Notes: generated from the letters alone by a model not told the origin. Numbered from the stretch's first letter, positions 1-6,056 are shown. The stretch is DNA of 11,057 bases from Candidatus Omnitrophota bacterium (GCA_030640885.1 DAOWIN010000093.1:1-11057), one strand, 5' to 3'. Translations and numbers: made by a program.

Positions 1-389
1 CAGCTGCAACTTGTATGTTTAGTCCCACGGCGGGAATAGAGGAGATTGAAGATTGGGTAGTGGAGGTGGTAGAAGAAAAGGGAATAAATGCCTGTCCGCC
101 CTTATTTATTGGCATTGGCGTTGGGGGAAGCTTGGATAAAGCAGTTCTTCTTTCTAAACAGGCTTTGTTATTGCCGATAGATAAGGAAAATCCCAAAGCA
201 TCTTTGGCGAGGTTAGAAAAAAGGTTTTTAAAACGCATAAATAGATTAGGGGTTGGACCTTTGGGATTAGGAGGCAGGACAACCGCATTAGGAGTGAAAA
301 TTTTGACTTATCCTACGCATATTGCTGGTTTGCCTGTGGCTTTAAACATTAGTTGCTGGGCGCTGAGAAGAGCGGGTAGAGTGATATAG
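1..389 (+). CDS. Class I fumarate hydratase, alpha subunit (3' part, cut by window edge)
   Basis: The frame is open from the first bases of the window; the ATG at 15 is internal, because the reading frame continues upstream as A-A-T-C before it. The product is the C-terminal 120 or so residues of the alpha (TtdA/FumA N-terminal type) subunit of an oxygen-sensitive [4Fe-4S] hydratase that interconverts fumarate and malate. Visible family signatures are MFSPTAG, the N-A-C-P-P segment, whose cysteine is probably a cluster ligand, the glycine-rich IGIGVGGS just after it, and GPLGLGGRTTALGVK near the end. The C-terminus looks complete. The partner beta subunit is at 622-1170, separated by a repeat element and a tRNA. 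L(+)-tartrate dehydratase shares this fold and subunit split, so fumarase is the likelier call but not proven. Confidence 0.88.
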   Translation, partial: AATCMFSPTAGIEEIEDWVVEVVEEKGINACPPLFIGIGVGGSLDKAVLLSKQALLLPIDKENPKASLARLEKRFLKRINRLGVGPLGLGGRTTALGVKILTYPTHIAGLPVALNISCWALRRAGRVI

Positions 390-489
390 CTACAGGTTGC
401 AAGCTTCAAGTTACAAGCTTCAAGCAGGAAAGATTAAATCTTTTTTCGGTCTTGCCTGTAGTCTGTTGCTTGTAGCGTGTAGCTCTGAC
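390..489. repeat. Inverted heptad-repeat element 1 (about 100 bp)
   Basis: This begins one base after the fumarase alpha stop codon. The left arm (390-428) is five in-phase 7-bp units, CTACAGG, TTGCAAG, CTTCAAG, TTACAAG and CTTCAAG, then CAGG. The centre (429-450) is AT-rich and contains AAAGAT-TAA-ATCTTT, a small perfect hairpin. The right arm (451-489) has the same kind of unit on the opposite strand: CCTGTAG at 455, TCTGTTG at 462, CTTGTAG at 469, CGTGTAG at 476. The arms are imperfectly complementary, so the transcript could form a long hairpin between the alpha-subunit message and tRNA-Thr. The architecture and length match the element at 6922-7023. Function is unknown; mRNA 3'-end stabilisation, termination or a non-autonomous mobile repeat are all possible. 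Confidence 0.8.
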
Positions 490-509
490 GAGTGAAGCGA
501 GGAAGTTAG

Positions 510-586
510 GCTAACCTAGCTCAATTTGGTAGAGCAGCGCATTCGTAATGCGCAGGTTGTGGGTTCAAGTCCCACGGTTAGCTCCA
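510..586 (+). tRNA. tRNA-Thr (anticodon CGU)
   Basis: A full cloverleaf is visible. The acceptor stem GCTAACC (510-516) pairs with GGTTAGC (576-582). The D stem GCTC (519-522) pairs with GAGC (532-535). The anticodon stem GCGCA (537-541) pairs with TGCGC (549-553) around loop TTCGTAA, giving anticodon CGT, which reads ACG. The T arm is GTGGG-TTCAAGT-CCCAC (559-575). The discriminator is T583 and CCA is encoded at 584-586. G1-C72, C2-G71 and G35-U36 agree with threonine identity. It lies between the two fumarase subunit genes, with no obvious promoter of its own, so it may be processed from the longer transcript. Confidence 0.96.
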
Positions 587-621
587 TAAAAAAATTAAAT
601 ATCAAAATGACATTTTAAAAT

Positions 622-1170
622 ATGTTTCATATAGAAACTCCTTTAACGCCAAATAAAATCAGGGATTTAAAAGTCGGTGATGAGGTTTTGCTCAATGGAA
701 GTATTTATACTGCTCGTGATCAGGCACATAAAAGAATTGAATTTGCTATATTAAAAAAAAGGAAAGTACCATTTCCTCTTGAACAACAGATAATCTATTA
801 TTGCGGTCCCACCCCTACGCCGCCTAACAAAATTATCGGTTCTTGTGGACCTACCACAAGTTTGCGAATGGATAAATATACTCCTTTGCTGTTGAAAAAT
901 GGCTTAAAAGGAATGATTGGTAAAGGGAAACGAGGGGAAGAGGTTGTTGAAGCAATTAAAAAATATAAGGCAGTTTATTTTGTTGCGCTTGGCGGTTGCG
1001 GAGCTTTACTTTCCACTTTCGTGGAAGAAAAGGAATTTGTTGCTTATCGCGAATTATCGGTAGAAGCAGTTTGGCGATTAGGCGTAAAAAACTTTCCTGC
1101 GATAGTAGCTATTGATTGTTGCGGCAGGAGTATTTGGAGTAATAATGAGAAAAGGACAGCGTTCCAATAA
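622..1170 (+). CDS. Class I fumarate hydratase, beta subunit
   Basis: At 182 residues this is the usual size of a free-standing beta (TtdB/FumA C-terminal type) subunit, which completes the active site of the [4Fe-4S] hydratase with the alpha subunit at 1-389. Signatures are LLNGSIYTARDQAHKR near residues 24-39, the CGPTTSLRMDKYTP segment near 75-88, GLKGMIGKG near 95-103 and the VALGGCGALL stretch near 122-131. The terminal part (AIDCCG followed by about 14 residues) is somewhat extended because the frame runs 26 nt into rph. The ATG at 622 has no clear Shine-Dalgarno sequence, but an alternative ATG at 607 is closed by a stop two codons on. tRNA-Thr ends 35 nt upstream. Confidence 0.9.
   Translation: MFHIETPLTPNKIRDLKVGDEVLLNGSIYTARDQAHKRIEFAILKKRKVPFPLEQQIIYYCGPTPTPPNKIIGSCGPTTSLRMDKYTPLLLKNGLKGMIGKGKRGEEVVEAIKKYKAVYFVALGGCGALLSTFVEEKEFVAYRELSVEAVWRLGVKNFPAIVAIDCCGRSIWSNNEKRTAFQ
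1136..1139 (+). promoter_or_regulatory. Shine-Dalgarno deciding the rph start
   Basis: GGAG sits five bases before the ATG at 1145, inside the end of the fumarase beta gene. It supports 1145 as the rph start over the in-frame ATG at 1112. The 11 residues between those two ATGs are hydrophobic and are not part of RNase PH. Confidence 0.7.
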
Positions 1171-1858
1171 TAAATTAAGGAAATTAAAAATTGAGCTTGA
1201 TTATTTAAACTATGCTGAAGGTTCTTGCTTAATTGAATTGGGGAATACTAAAGTAGTTTGTTCAGCTTCAGTAGATGAAAAGGTACCTCCATTTTTACAG
1301 GGAAAGGGAAGGGGTTGGATAACCGCTGAATATGGTATGCTTCCCCGCGCTTGCCAAACAAGAACGATGAGAGAAGCCTCACGGGGAAGAAGCGGCCGCA
1401 CCTTTGAAATTCAGAGGCTGATTGGACGTTCTTTGAGAGCGGGCGTGGATTTAAGAGAGTTAGGAGAGCGAACAATTTGGATTGACTGCGATGTTTTGCA
1501 AGCCGATGGAGGAACAAGGACAGCAAGTATTAGCGGTGGATGGATAGCTCTGGTAAGTTGTTTGCAATTTCTCTACCGCAAAAATTTTTTAACTGAATTA
1601 CCAATAAGAAATTTTATAGGAGCAATAAGCGTAGGTATTATAAACAAAGAGATGCTTCTTGATCTTAATTATCAAGAGGATGCTAACGCAGAAGTGGATA
1701 TGAATGTGGTAATGACTGAAGCAGGAAAGTTTATCGAAATTCAGGGAACGGCGGAAAAGGGAGCATTTGACAAGAAACAGTCGGATGAATTGCTAAGTTT
1801 AGCTCAGCAGGGAATAGAGGAAATAATTACTGAACAAAGAAAGATATTACAGATATGA
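1145..1858 (+). CDS. rph: Ribonuclease PH
   Basis: RNase PH is a phosphate-dependent 3'-5' exoribonuclease that trims the 3' ends of tRNA precursors. From the ATG at 1145 the protein has 237 residues, the family's normal length. Nearly all conserved blocks are readable: AEGS (24-27), VPPFL (47-51), GWITAEYGMLPRA (57-69), RTFEIQRLIGRSLR (85-98), LGERTIWIDCDVLQADGGTRT (106-126, including the phosphate-binding GGTRT) and EDANAEVDMNVV (178-189) with the acidic metal-binding residues. The N-terminal RxDGR block is degenerate (MRKGQRSNNK), and some terminal divergence is common. The gene overlaps the fumarase beta gene by 26 nt and is joined to rdgB by ATGA. The rph-rdgB pairing is widespread in bacteria. 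Confidence 0.96.
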   Translation: MRKGQRSNNKLRKLKIELDYLNYAEGSCLIELGNTKVVCSASVDEKVPPFLQGKGRGWITAEYGMLPRACQTRTMREASRGRSGRTFEIQRLIGRSLRAGVDLRELGERTIWIDCDVLQADGGTRTASISGGWIALVSCLQFLYRKNFLTELPIRNFIGAISVGIINKEMLLDLNYQEDANAEVDMNVVMTEAGKFIEIQGTAEKGAFDKKQSDELLSLAQQGIEEIITEQRKILQI

Positions 1859-2451
1859 ACAAAATAGTTTTGGCTACCAGAAATTTAAATAAAAAGAAAG
1901 AAATAGAAAGGATAGTTGATTTAAAGAATGTGCATTTTTTATCTTTATTTGATTACCCTCAGTTAGATGATATAAAAGAAGACGGAAAAGATTTTGAAGA
2001 AAATGCGGTAAAAAAGGCATTAACTGCGGCTGATTTTACTCAGAATGTTGTTTTAGCTGATGATTCAGGATTAGAAGTGGACGCTTTGAATGGACAACCG
2101 GGGATTTATTCAGCCCGCTTTGCCGGTGAGAACAAAAACGATAAAGCAAATATTGAGAAACTTTTAGAGCTATTAAGGAATGTTCCTTGGGAAAGCCGCA
2201 GGGCGAAATTTAGATGCGTGATTGCTTTGGCTGAGCCGAGGAAATTGCTTAAGACAACAGAAGGAATTTGTGAAGGAATAATTAGTTTTGAGCCGAGAGG
2301 GAATTTTGGTTTTGGTTATGACCCGGTTTTTTTCTTACCATCTTATGATAAGACATTTGCGGAGTTAAGCTCGCAGATAAAAAACCAAATTAGCCATCGG
2401 GCAAAAGCGATAGAGAAGATAAAAAAAATTATTGTAAAATTCGGGGCGTAG
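1855..2451 (+). CDS. rdgB: XTP/dITP pyrophosphatase (HAM1/RdgB family)
   Basis: This enzyme sanitises the nucleotide pool by hydrolysing ITP, dITP and XTP to the monophosphate and pyrophosphate. The 198 residues are of family length and show the hallmarks in order: LATRNLNKKKEI (6-17), FEENAVKKA (48-56), ADDSGLEVDALNGQPGIYSARFAG (68-91, catalytic and metal-binding acidic residues), GFGYDPVF (152-159) and SHRAKA (180-185). The start overlaps the rph stop as ATGA, implying translational coupling. The TAG stop at 2449-2451 lies within the tRNA-Pro gene: the last ten bases of the gene are tRNA nucleotides 1-10. RNase P cleavage of a shared transcript would therefore remove the stop codon. Confidence 0.96.
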   Translation: MNKIVLATRNLNKKKEIERIVDLKNVHFLSLFDYPQLDDIKEDGKDFEENAVKKALTAADFTQNVVLADDSGLEVDALNGQPGIYSARFAGENKNDKANIEKLLELLRNVPWESRRAKFRCVIALAEPRKLLKTTEGICEGIISFEPRGNFGFGYDPVFFLPSYDKTFAELSSQIKNQISHRAKAIEKIKKIIVKFGA

Positions 2452-2519
2452 CGCAGTTTGGCTAGCGCACTTGCTTTGGGAGCAAGGGGTCGCCGGTTCG
2501 AATCCGGCCGCCCCGACCA
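2442..2519 (+). tRNA. tRNA-Pro (anticodon UGG)
   Basis: The acceptor stem CGGGGCG (2442-2448) pairs perfectly with CGCCCCG (2509-2515). The anticodon stem CTTGC/GCAAG encloses TTTGGGA, so the anticodon is TGG. The T loop TTCGAAT is flanked by GCCGG/CCGGC. The discriminator is A2516 and CCA is encoded at 2517-2519. The C1-G72 pair and A73 are proline identity features. The first ten bases are also the end of the rdgB coding region, with the conserved U8-A9-G10 acting as the rdgB stop. I found no convincing promoter directly upstream, so transcription from the rph-rdgB operon is plausible. Confidence 0.97.
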
Positions 2520-2571
2520 TTTTACTTGCTTTATCTAAATGCTTTCGCTTAGGGAAAAAATAAAATAGGTT

Positions 2572-3516
2572 ATGCAAAATTTAATCGTTTCTTCTGCTCC
2601 GCATATCCACTCTCCGGATTCAACAAAAAAGGTGATGTGGTCGGTAGTGCTTGCCTTAATCCCGGCGGGAATTGCCGCAGGTATCTTTTTTGGAATACAG
2701 GCTTTAAAAATTATTTTTGTTTCCGTGCTTTCCTGCATAGCGTTTGAGTTTTTAATTCAAAAGTTCAGAAAACAAAGGATTACTGTTTTTGACGGAAGTG
2801 CAATAGTTAGCGGGATTCTATTAGCTTATTGTCTTCCTCCCAGCGTTCCTTTTTGGCTGCCGATAATAGGCGCATTTGCGGCTATTGGCTTAGGAAAACA
2901 TATTTTTGGCGGCTTGGGGCATAATATTTTCAATCCAGCATTAGTGGGGCGGGCTTTTTTGGTGGTTTCTTGGCCAAAACTGATGACTACTTGGACAGCG
3001 CCATTTAGTTATCGCATAGATGCAGTTAGTTCGGCTACTCCATTAGCGCTAATTAAGGGAGGCGAAGCAATAAGCGGGCATTTCTCTTATTGGAAGCTTT
3101 TTATGGGCAACTGCGGTGGTTGTCTGGGAGAAACATCGGCGTTAGCTTTGCTGTTAGGAGCAGGTTTTTTATTCTATAAAAAATATATCAGCTGGCATAT
3201 ACCCCTTACCTATATTCTCAGCGTTGGTTTGTTAACATGGTTGTTTGGTAAAGAGGGTTTATTAAATGGTGATTTTGTGTATAATATACTTGCCGGCGGT
3301 TTAATGCTGGGTGCTTTGTTTATGGCTACGGATATGGTAACTACACCATTAAGTAATAAAGGGAAAATAGTTTTTGGTTTGGGTTGCGGGTGTATTACAG
3401 CGTTGATTCGTCTTAAAGGGGGTTATCCAGAGGGTGTTTCTTATGCTATTTTGCTGATGAATGCTTTTACACCCTTGATTGATAAATTAACCATTAACCG
3501 AACACGCGTTTTGTAA
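2572..3516 (+). CDS. rnfD: Rnf electron-transport complex subunit D
   Basis: RnfD is an integral-membrane subunit of the Rnf complex, which couples ferredoxin:NAD+ electron transfer to Na+ or H+ transport. The 314 residues match RnfD rather than the longer NqrB. Many hydrophobic helices are visible, such as residues 22-42, 48-62, 76-106 and 211-225, plus several in the C-terminal third. Family landmarks are SSAPHIHSPDSTKKVMW at the N-terminus, FDGSAIVSGILLAYCLPP (73-90), GHNIFNPALVGRAFL (116-130) and DAVSSATPLALIKGG (150-164). T156 is the expected covalent FMN attachment threonine. The C-terminus carries MATDMVTTPLSNKGKI and GGYPEGVSYAILLMNAFTPLID. The ribosome binding site is weak (AGG at 2567). 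rnfC, normally immediately upstream, is replaced by tRNA-Pro. Confidence 0.94.
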   Translation: MQNLIVSSAPHIHSPDSTKKVMWSVVLALIPAGIAAGIFFGIQALKIIFVSVLSCIAFEFLIQKFRKQRITVFDGSAIVSGILLAYCLPPSVPFWLPIIGAFAAIGLGKHIFGGLGHNIFNPALVGRAFLVVSWPKLMTTWTAPFSYRIDAVSSATPLALIKGGEAISGHFSYWKLFMGNCGGCLGETSALALLLGAGFLFYKKYISWHIPLTYILSVGLLTWLFGKEGLLNGDFVYNILAGGLMLGALFMATDMVTTPLSNKGKIVFGLGCGCITALIRLKGGYPEGVSYAILLMNAFTPLIDKLTINRTRVL

Positions 3517-3658
3517 ACAGGTGATAGTGTATTTTTTGGTTTGCGGATTGTAGCTCTTTTTTTATTGTTTATAGCTTGCATCTTTCTTTTTTTGCTTGTA
3601 GCTTATATTTTTCTTTTTCTTGCTTGTTACTTGCAACTTGTAACTTGCAACTTGTAAA
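3517..3658. repeat. Heptad-repeat spacer, CTTG orientation, abutting rnfG
   Basis: This 142-bp gap between rnfD and rnfG is strongly pyrimidine-rich on the + strand, with several T runs. It ends in five perfectly phased 7-bp units (3623-3657): CTTGTTA, CTTGCAA, CTTGTAA, CTTGCAA, CTTGTAA. One base separates the last unit from the rnfG ATG. Isolated units lie further upstream (CTTGTAG at 3595, CTTGCAT at 3575), with degenerate ones near 3541-3554. Only the right-arm orientation of the inverted elements at 390-489 and 6922-7023 is present. No open frame or clear terminator hairpin is seen. Confidence 0.75.
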
Positions 3659-4171
3659 ATGTTTAAAAAAGGATTAATTTTAGGAACTATTTCTTTTTGC
3701 GCGGCTGTTCTTGTTTCGCTTACTTATATTTTGACCAAACCGATTATTGCTCAGCAGAGTTTAAACATAGAAAGAAAAAGTATTTCCACCTTTTTACCCG
3801 ATGTGGAAAAAATAGAAAAGGTAGAGAATGAAGCAGGAATTTATTATAAATGCTACCGAGAGGGTAAATTGCTCGGTTATGCGCTCGTTGTTTTGGCTGA
3901 CGGTTACAGCAGCAATATTAAGTTAATCGCAGTGATTGACAGCAAGAAAATAATTAAGGGGATTAAGGTTCTGGAACAACAAGAGACGCCGGGATTGGGA
4001 ACAAAAATTACCGAGCCTTGGTTTGAAGACCAATTCAAAAATAAAGAAACCGGGCGATTAGTTTTAGGGAAAGATATTGAGGCTATTAGCGGAGCAACCA
4101 TTTCCTCTAATGCGGTGGTAGAAGCGGTGAAAAAGGAAATAGAGCAATTTAAGATAGAAAATGAAGATTAA
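3659..4171 (+). CDS. rnfG: Rnf electron-transport complex subunit G (FMN-binding)
   Basis: RnfG is a membrane-anchored flavoprotein of the Rnf pump; its FMN is attached to threonine on the outer face of the membrane. One N-terminal membrane segment (about residues 4-25) follows the basic start MFKK. The soluble FMN-binding domain shows the features of the family: GYALVVLADGYSSNIKLIAV (73-92), the QQETPGLGTKI block (107-117), W121 in the EPWF segment, and EAISGATISSNAVV (141-154), whose T147 is the expected flavinylation site. The 170-residue length is short but normal for RnfG and well below NqrC. There is no Shine-Dalgarno: the bases before the ATG are the heptad repeat. It overlaps rnfE by 11 nt. 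Confidence 0.93.
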   Translation: MFKKGLILGTISFCAAVLVSLTYILTKPIIAQQSLNIERKSISTFLPDVEKIEKVENEAGIYYKCYREGKLLGYALVVLADGYSSNIKLIAVIDSKKIIKGIKVLEQQETPGLGTKITEPWFEDQFKNKETGRLVLGKDIEAISGATISSNAVVEAVKKEIEQFKIENED

Positions 4172-4763
4172 AGGATTAATAGACTTAAAAAATATTAAAA
4201 AAGGTATTTTCAAAGAAAACCCTATTTTTATTTTGCTGATTGGGCTTTGCCCAGTTCTGGCAATAACTACTTCTGTGGCTAATGCTTTAGGAATGGGGAT
4301 AGCGGTTACTTTTGTGCTTTTATGTTCTAACAGCATTATTTCCGGCTTGAGAAAAGTTATCCCCGCCGACATAAGGTTGCCTTCGTTTATTGTTATAATT
4401 GCCTCTTTTGTTACTGTTGTTGAGCTTTTACTCAAGGCATTTTTTCCTGCGCTTAATAGAAGTTTAGGTATATTTGTGCCTTTGATTGCTGTAAATTGTA
4501 TTATACTGGGAAGGGCAGAAGCATTTGCTTTTAAAAATCCCCTTTCGGAATCTATCGTTGATGCTTTAACAATAGGAATAGGATTTACCTTTGCCTTATT
4601 GCTGATCTCTTTTATCAGAGAGGTTTTAGGGAGTGGAAAGCTGTTGGGTTTTCAGATTCCGTATTTTTCCCCAGCTTTATTTTTTGCCTTTCCAGCCGGA
4701 GCATTCTTGGTAATCGGAATGCTGATGGGGATGTTTCAGTTGAGGACTAATAAAAAAGGTTAG
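4161..4763 (+). CDS. rnfE: Rnf electron-transport complex subunit E
   Basis: RnfE is a polytopic membrane subunit (six-helix NqrD/RnfE family) that together with RnfA holds a [2Fe-2S] centre within the membrane. Its 200 residues match the family. The N-terminal FKENPIFILLIGLCPVLAITTSVANALGMG region carries the first conserved cysteine (C30). The second is C113 in the AVNCIILGRAEAFAFKNP block. A basic loop IPADIRLPSFIVI lies between. The C-terminal REVLGSGKLLGF and MGMFQLR segments also fit. The gene starts inside rnfG. Its partner rnfA, usually immediately downstream with rnfB, is absent; argJ begins 8 nt after the stop. Confidence 0.94.
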   Translation: MKIKGLIDLKNIKKGIFKENPIFILLIGLCPVLAITTSVANALGMGIAVTFVLLCSNSIISGLRKVIPADIRLPSFIVIIASFVTVVELLLKAFFPALNRSLGIFVPLIAVNCIILGRAEAFAFKNPLSESIVDALTIGIGFTFALLLISFIREVLGSGKLLGFQIPYFSPALFFAFPAGAFLVIGMLMGMFQLRTNKKG

Positions 4764-4765
4764 GA
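4762..4765 (+). promoter_or_regulatory. Shine-Dalgarno for argJ, overlapping the rnfE stop
   Basis: AGGA overlaps the rnfE TAG stop and lies six bases before the argJ ATG at 4772. This suggests that rnfE and argJ share a transcript and may be translationally coupled. Confidence 0.6.
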
Positions 4766-4771
4766 TTTTTT

Positions 4772-5989
4772 ATGAAAATAATTTCTAAAAATACAGTGCC
4801 ACAGGGGTTTAAATTTGGCGGGATTCATTGCGGAATAAAAAAAAAGAGGAAAGATTTGGGTTTAATTTATTCTGAAACTCCGGCATTAGCAACAGGTTTA
4901 TTCACTGTTAATAAAATGCAAGCTGCGCCAATTAAGCTTTGCAAAAGAAATATTAAAAATAAAATTCAAGCAGTAATTGCGAACAGCGGAAATGCAAATT
5001 GCGCTGTCCGCAATGGTTTTAAAGATGCTCTTTTGCTCACCGATTTAATCGCTCAAGAATTAAAGATTAAAAGGGGAGATATTTTATCTGCTTCTACAGG
5101 TATTATAGGTGTTCCTTTGCCCATGGATAAGATTAAAAAGGGTATCCCTTTTTTAATTAAGCAGCTAAAAGAAGACAGTGATGATTTTGCTCAAGCAATT
5201 TTGACCACTGACAAAGTTTGTAAGCAGATTGCTGTTGAATTAAACATTACAGGTAGGAAGGTTGTAATCAACGGTATAGCTAAGGGTTCAGGGATGATTT
5301 CTCCAAACATGGCAACAATGCTTTGTTTTCTTGCCACTGATATTGATATTGATAAAAGGCTTCTGATGAGTTGCTTAAAAGAGGCAGTCCAAAATTCATT
5401 TAATCAGATTACTGTTGACGGCGAGATGAGCACCAATGATACAGTTTTGTGTCTGGCAAATGGGGAGGCGGGGAATAAAAGGCTGCAAGCTACAAGCTAC
5501 AAGTTGCAGGTTAAGAAAACAGAGAATAAAGATTTGGAGAAATTTCAAGAGGCGTTGAATTACATTGCCCTTTATTTGGCAAAGGAGATTGTCAAGGATG
5601 GAGAAGGGGCAACTAAGATTATAGAGGTAGAAGTAAAAGGGGCAAAGAAAAAGATAGATGCGGAGAAGATTGCTTGCCACATTGCTAATTCCAATTTAAT
5701 CAAAACAATGTTTTATGGTGAAAGCACTAATTATGGAAGGATAGCCGCCGCCGTAGGCAGTAGCGGCGTAGATTTAAATCTGACAGACATCTATTTGGTT
5801 AGCGATAAAAATAGAGTAAAAATTTTTGAAAAGGGTTATTTTCTGAGCGCAGATGAAAAGGTTTTAAAAAAGATTTTAGGAAAAAAGGAGATAAAAATAG
5901 TTGTAGATTTGAAAAAAGGAGATTTTTCCAAAAGGATTTTGACCTGCGATTTATCAGAGGAATATGTAAGGATAAATGCAGAATATTGA
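4772..5989 (+). CDS. argJ: Glutamate N-acetyltransferase / ornithine acetyltransferase
   Basis: ArgJ transfers the acetyl group from N-acetylornithine to glutamate, closing the acetyl cycle of arginine synthesis; some members also use acetyl-CoA. The 405-residue precursor has the self-cleavage site: KGSGMISPNMATML, with processing expected between A181 and T182, making T182 the new N-terminal nucleophile. Other signatures are NSGNANC (71-77), STGIIGVPLP (108-117), DGEMSTNDT (216-224), DGEGATK (276-282), the S-N-L-I-K-T-M-F-YGESTNYGRI block and the C-terminal CDLSEEYVRINAEY. Residues 236-247 (RLQATSYKLQVK) are encoded by a 28-bp heptad repeat in the variable loop after ANGEAGN, about ten residues longer than I expect there. 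Whether it is bifunctional cannot be read from sequence alone. Confidence 0.95.
   Translation: MKIISKNTVPQGFKFGGIHCGIKKKRKDLGLIYSETPALATGLFTVNKMQAAPIKLCKRNIKNKIQAVIANSGNANCAVRNGFKDALLLTDLIAQELKIKRGDILSASTGIIGVPLPMDKIKKGIPFLIKQLKEDSDDFAQAILTTDKVCKQIAVELNITGRKVVINGIAKGSGMISPNMATMLCFLATDIDIDKRLLMSCLKEAVQNSFNQITVDGEMSTNDTVLCLANGEAGNKRLQATSYKLQVKKTENKDLEKFQEALNYIALYLAKEIVKDGEGATKIIEVEVKGAKKKIDAEKIACHIANSNLIKTMFYGESTNYGRIAAAVGSSGVDLNLTDIYLVSDKNRVKIFEKGYFLSADEKVLKKILGKKEIKIVVDLKKGDFSKRILTCDLSEEYVRINAEY
5483..5510 (+). repeat. Intragenic heptad repeat in argJ
   Basis: Four in-phase 7-bp units lie inside argJ: CTGCAAG (5483), CTACAAG (5490), CTACAAG (5497), TTGCAGG (5504), then TTAAGAAAAC. They encode L-Q-A-T-S-Y-K-L-Q within a loop between conserved blocks. 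The orientation is the one without stop codons. A near-identical stretch occurs at the end of argD (8190-8213). Confidence 0.85.
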
Positions 5990-6056
5990 TATACTTAAAT
6001 TAGTCTTTCTGTTTCGATGCCATTCCCACATTTGTCAAAGGTTATGGGGCGGGTAG
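5976..6056 (+). pseudogene. Possible remnant of a small zinc-ribbon protein (low confidence)
   Basis: An ATG at 5976, overlapping the argJ end and preceded by AAGGATAA, opens a 26-codon frame that contains F-R-C-H-S-H and stops at 6054-6056. In the +1 frame, the bases from about 6031 read FVKGYGAGSCLKCGFTK and end in a TGA at 6082-6084 that overlaps the argB ATG as ATGA. A single frameshift near 6030 would join C-x2-H and C-x2-C into a zinc-ribbon-like protein of about 36 residues, coupled to argB. This may be a decayed or miscalled small gene, or chance. A competing view is the RNA hairpin at 6026-6071. I cannot name a family. Confidence 0.25.

Noticed and set aside
4..14. CTGCAACTTGT at the window start resembles the heptad repeat
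   Set aside because: It encodes plausible residues of the fumarase alpha subunit in frame, and only about one and a half units are present.
429..450. Rho-independent terminator after fumarase alpha (AAAGAT hairpin then T run)
   Set aside because: The stem is short, AT-only apart from one pair, and overlaps the T run, so it does not look like a stable terminator; it is better described as the centre of the repeat element.
390..489. CRISPR array
   Set aside because: Units are 7 bp, contiguous and degenerate; there are no unique spacers and no cas genes.
1112..1144. Longer rph start at 1112 adding 11 hydrophobic residues
   Set aside because: The added residues do not belong to RNase PH, and the ATG at 1145 has a well-spaced GGAG and gives the family length.
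2435..2440. TAAAAT as a -10 box for tRNA-Pro
   Set aside because: Transcription would start about seven bases later, inside the tRNA, and no -35 element fits.
2365..2577. A minus-strand open frame containing G-A-A-G-F-E-P-A-T-P-C-S-Q-S
   Set aside because: This is antisense translation of tRNA-Pro, a well-known false protein in databases. The tRNA itself folds perfectly on the + strand.
2572..4763. Na+-translocating NADH:quinone oxidoreductase (NqrB, C, D) instead of Rnf
   Set aside because: The D and G proteins are too short for NqrB and NqrC and match RnfD and RnfG in length; no nqrF or nqrA is nearby.
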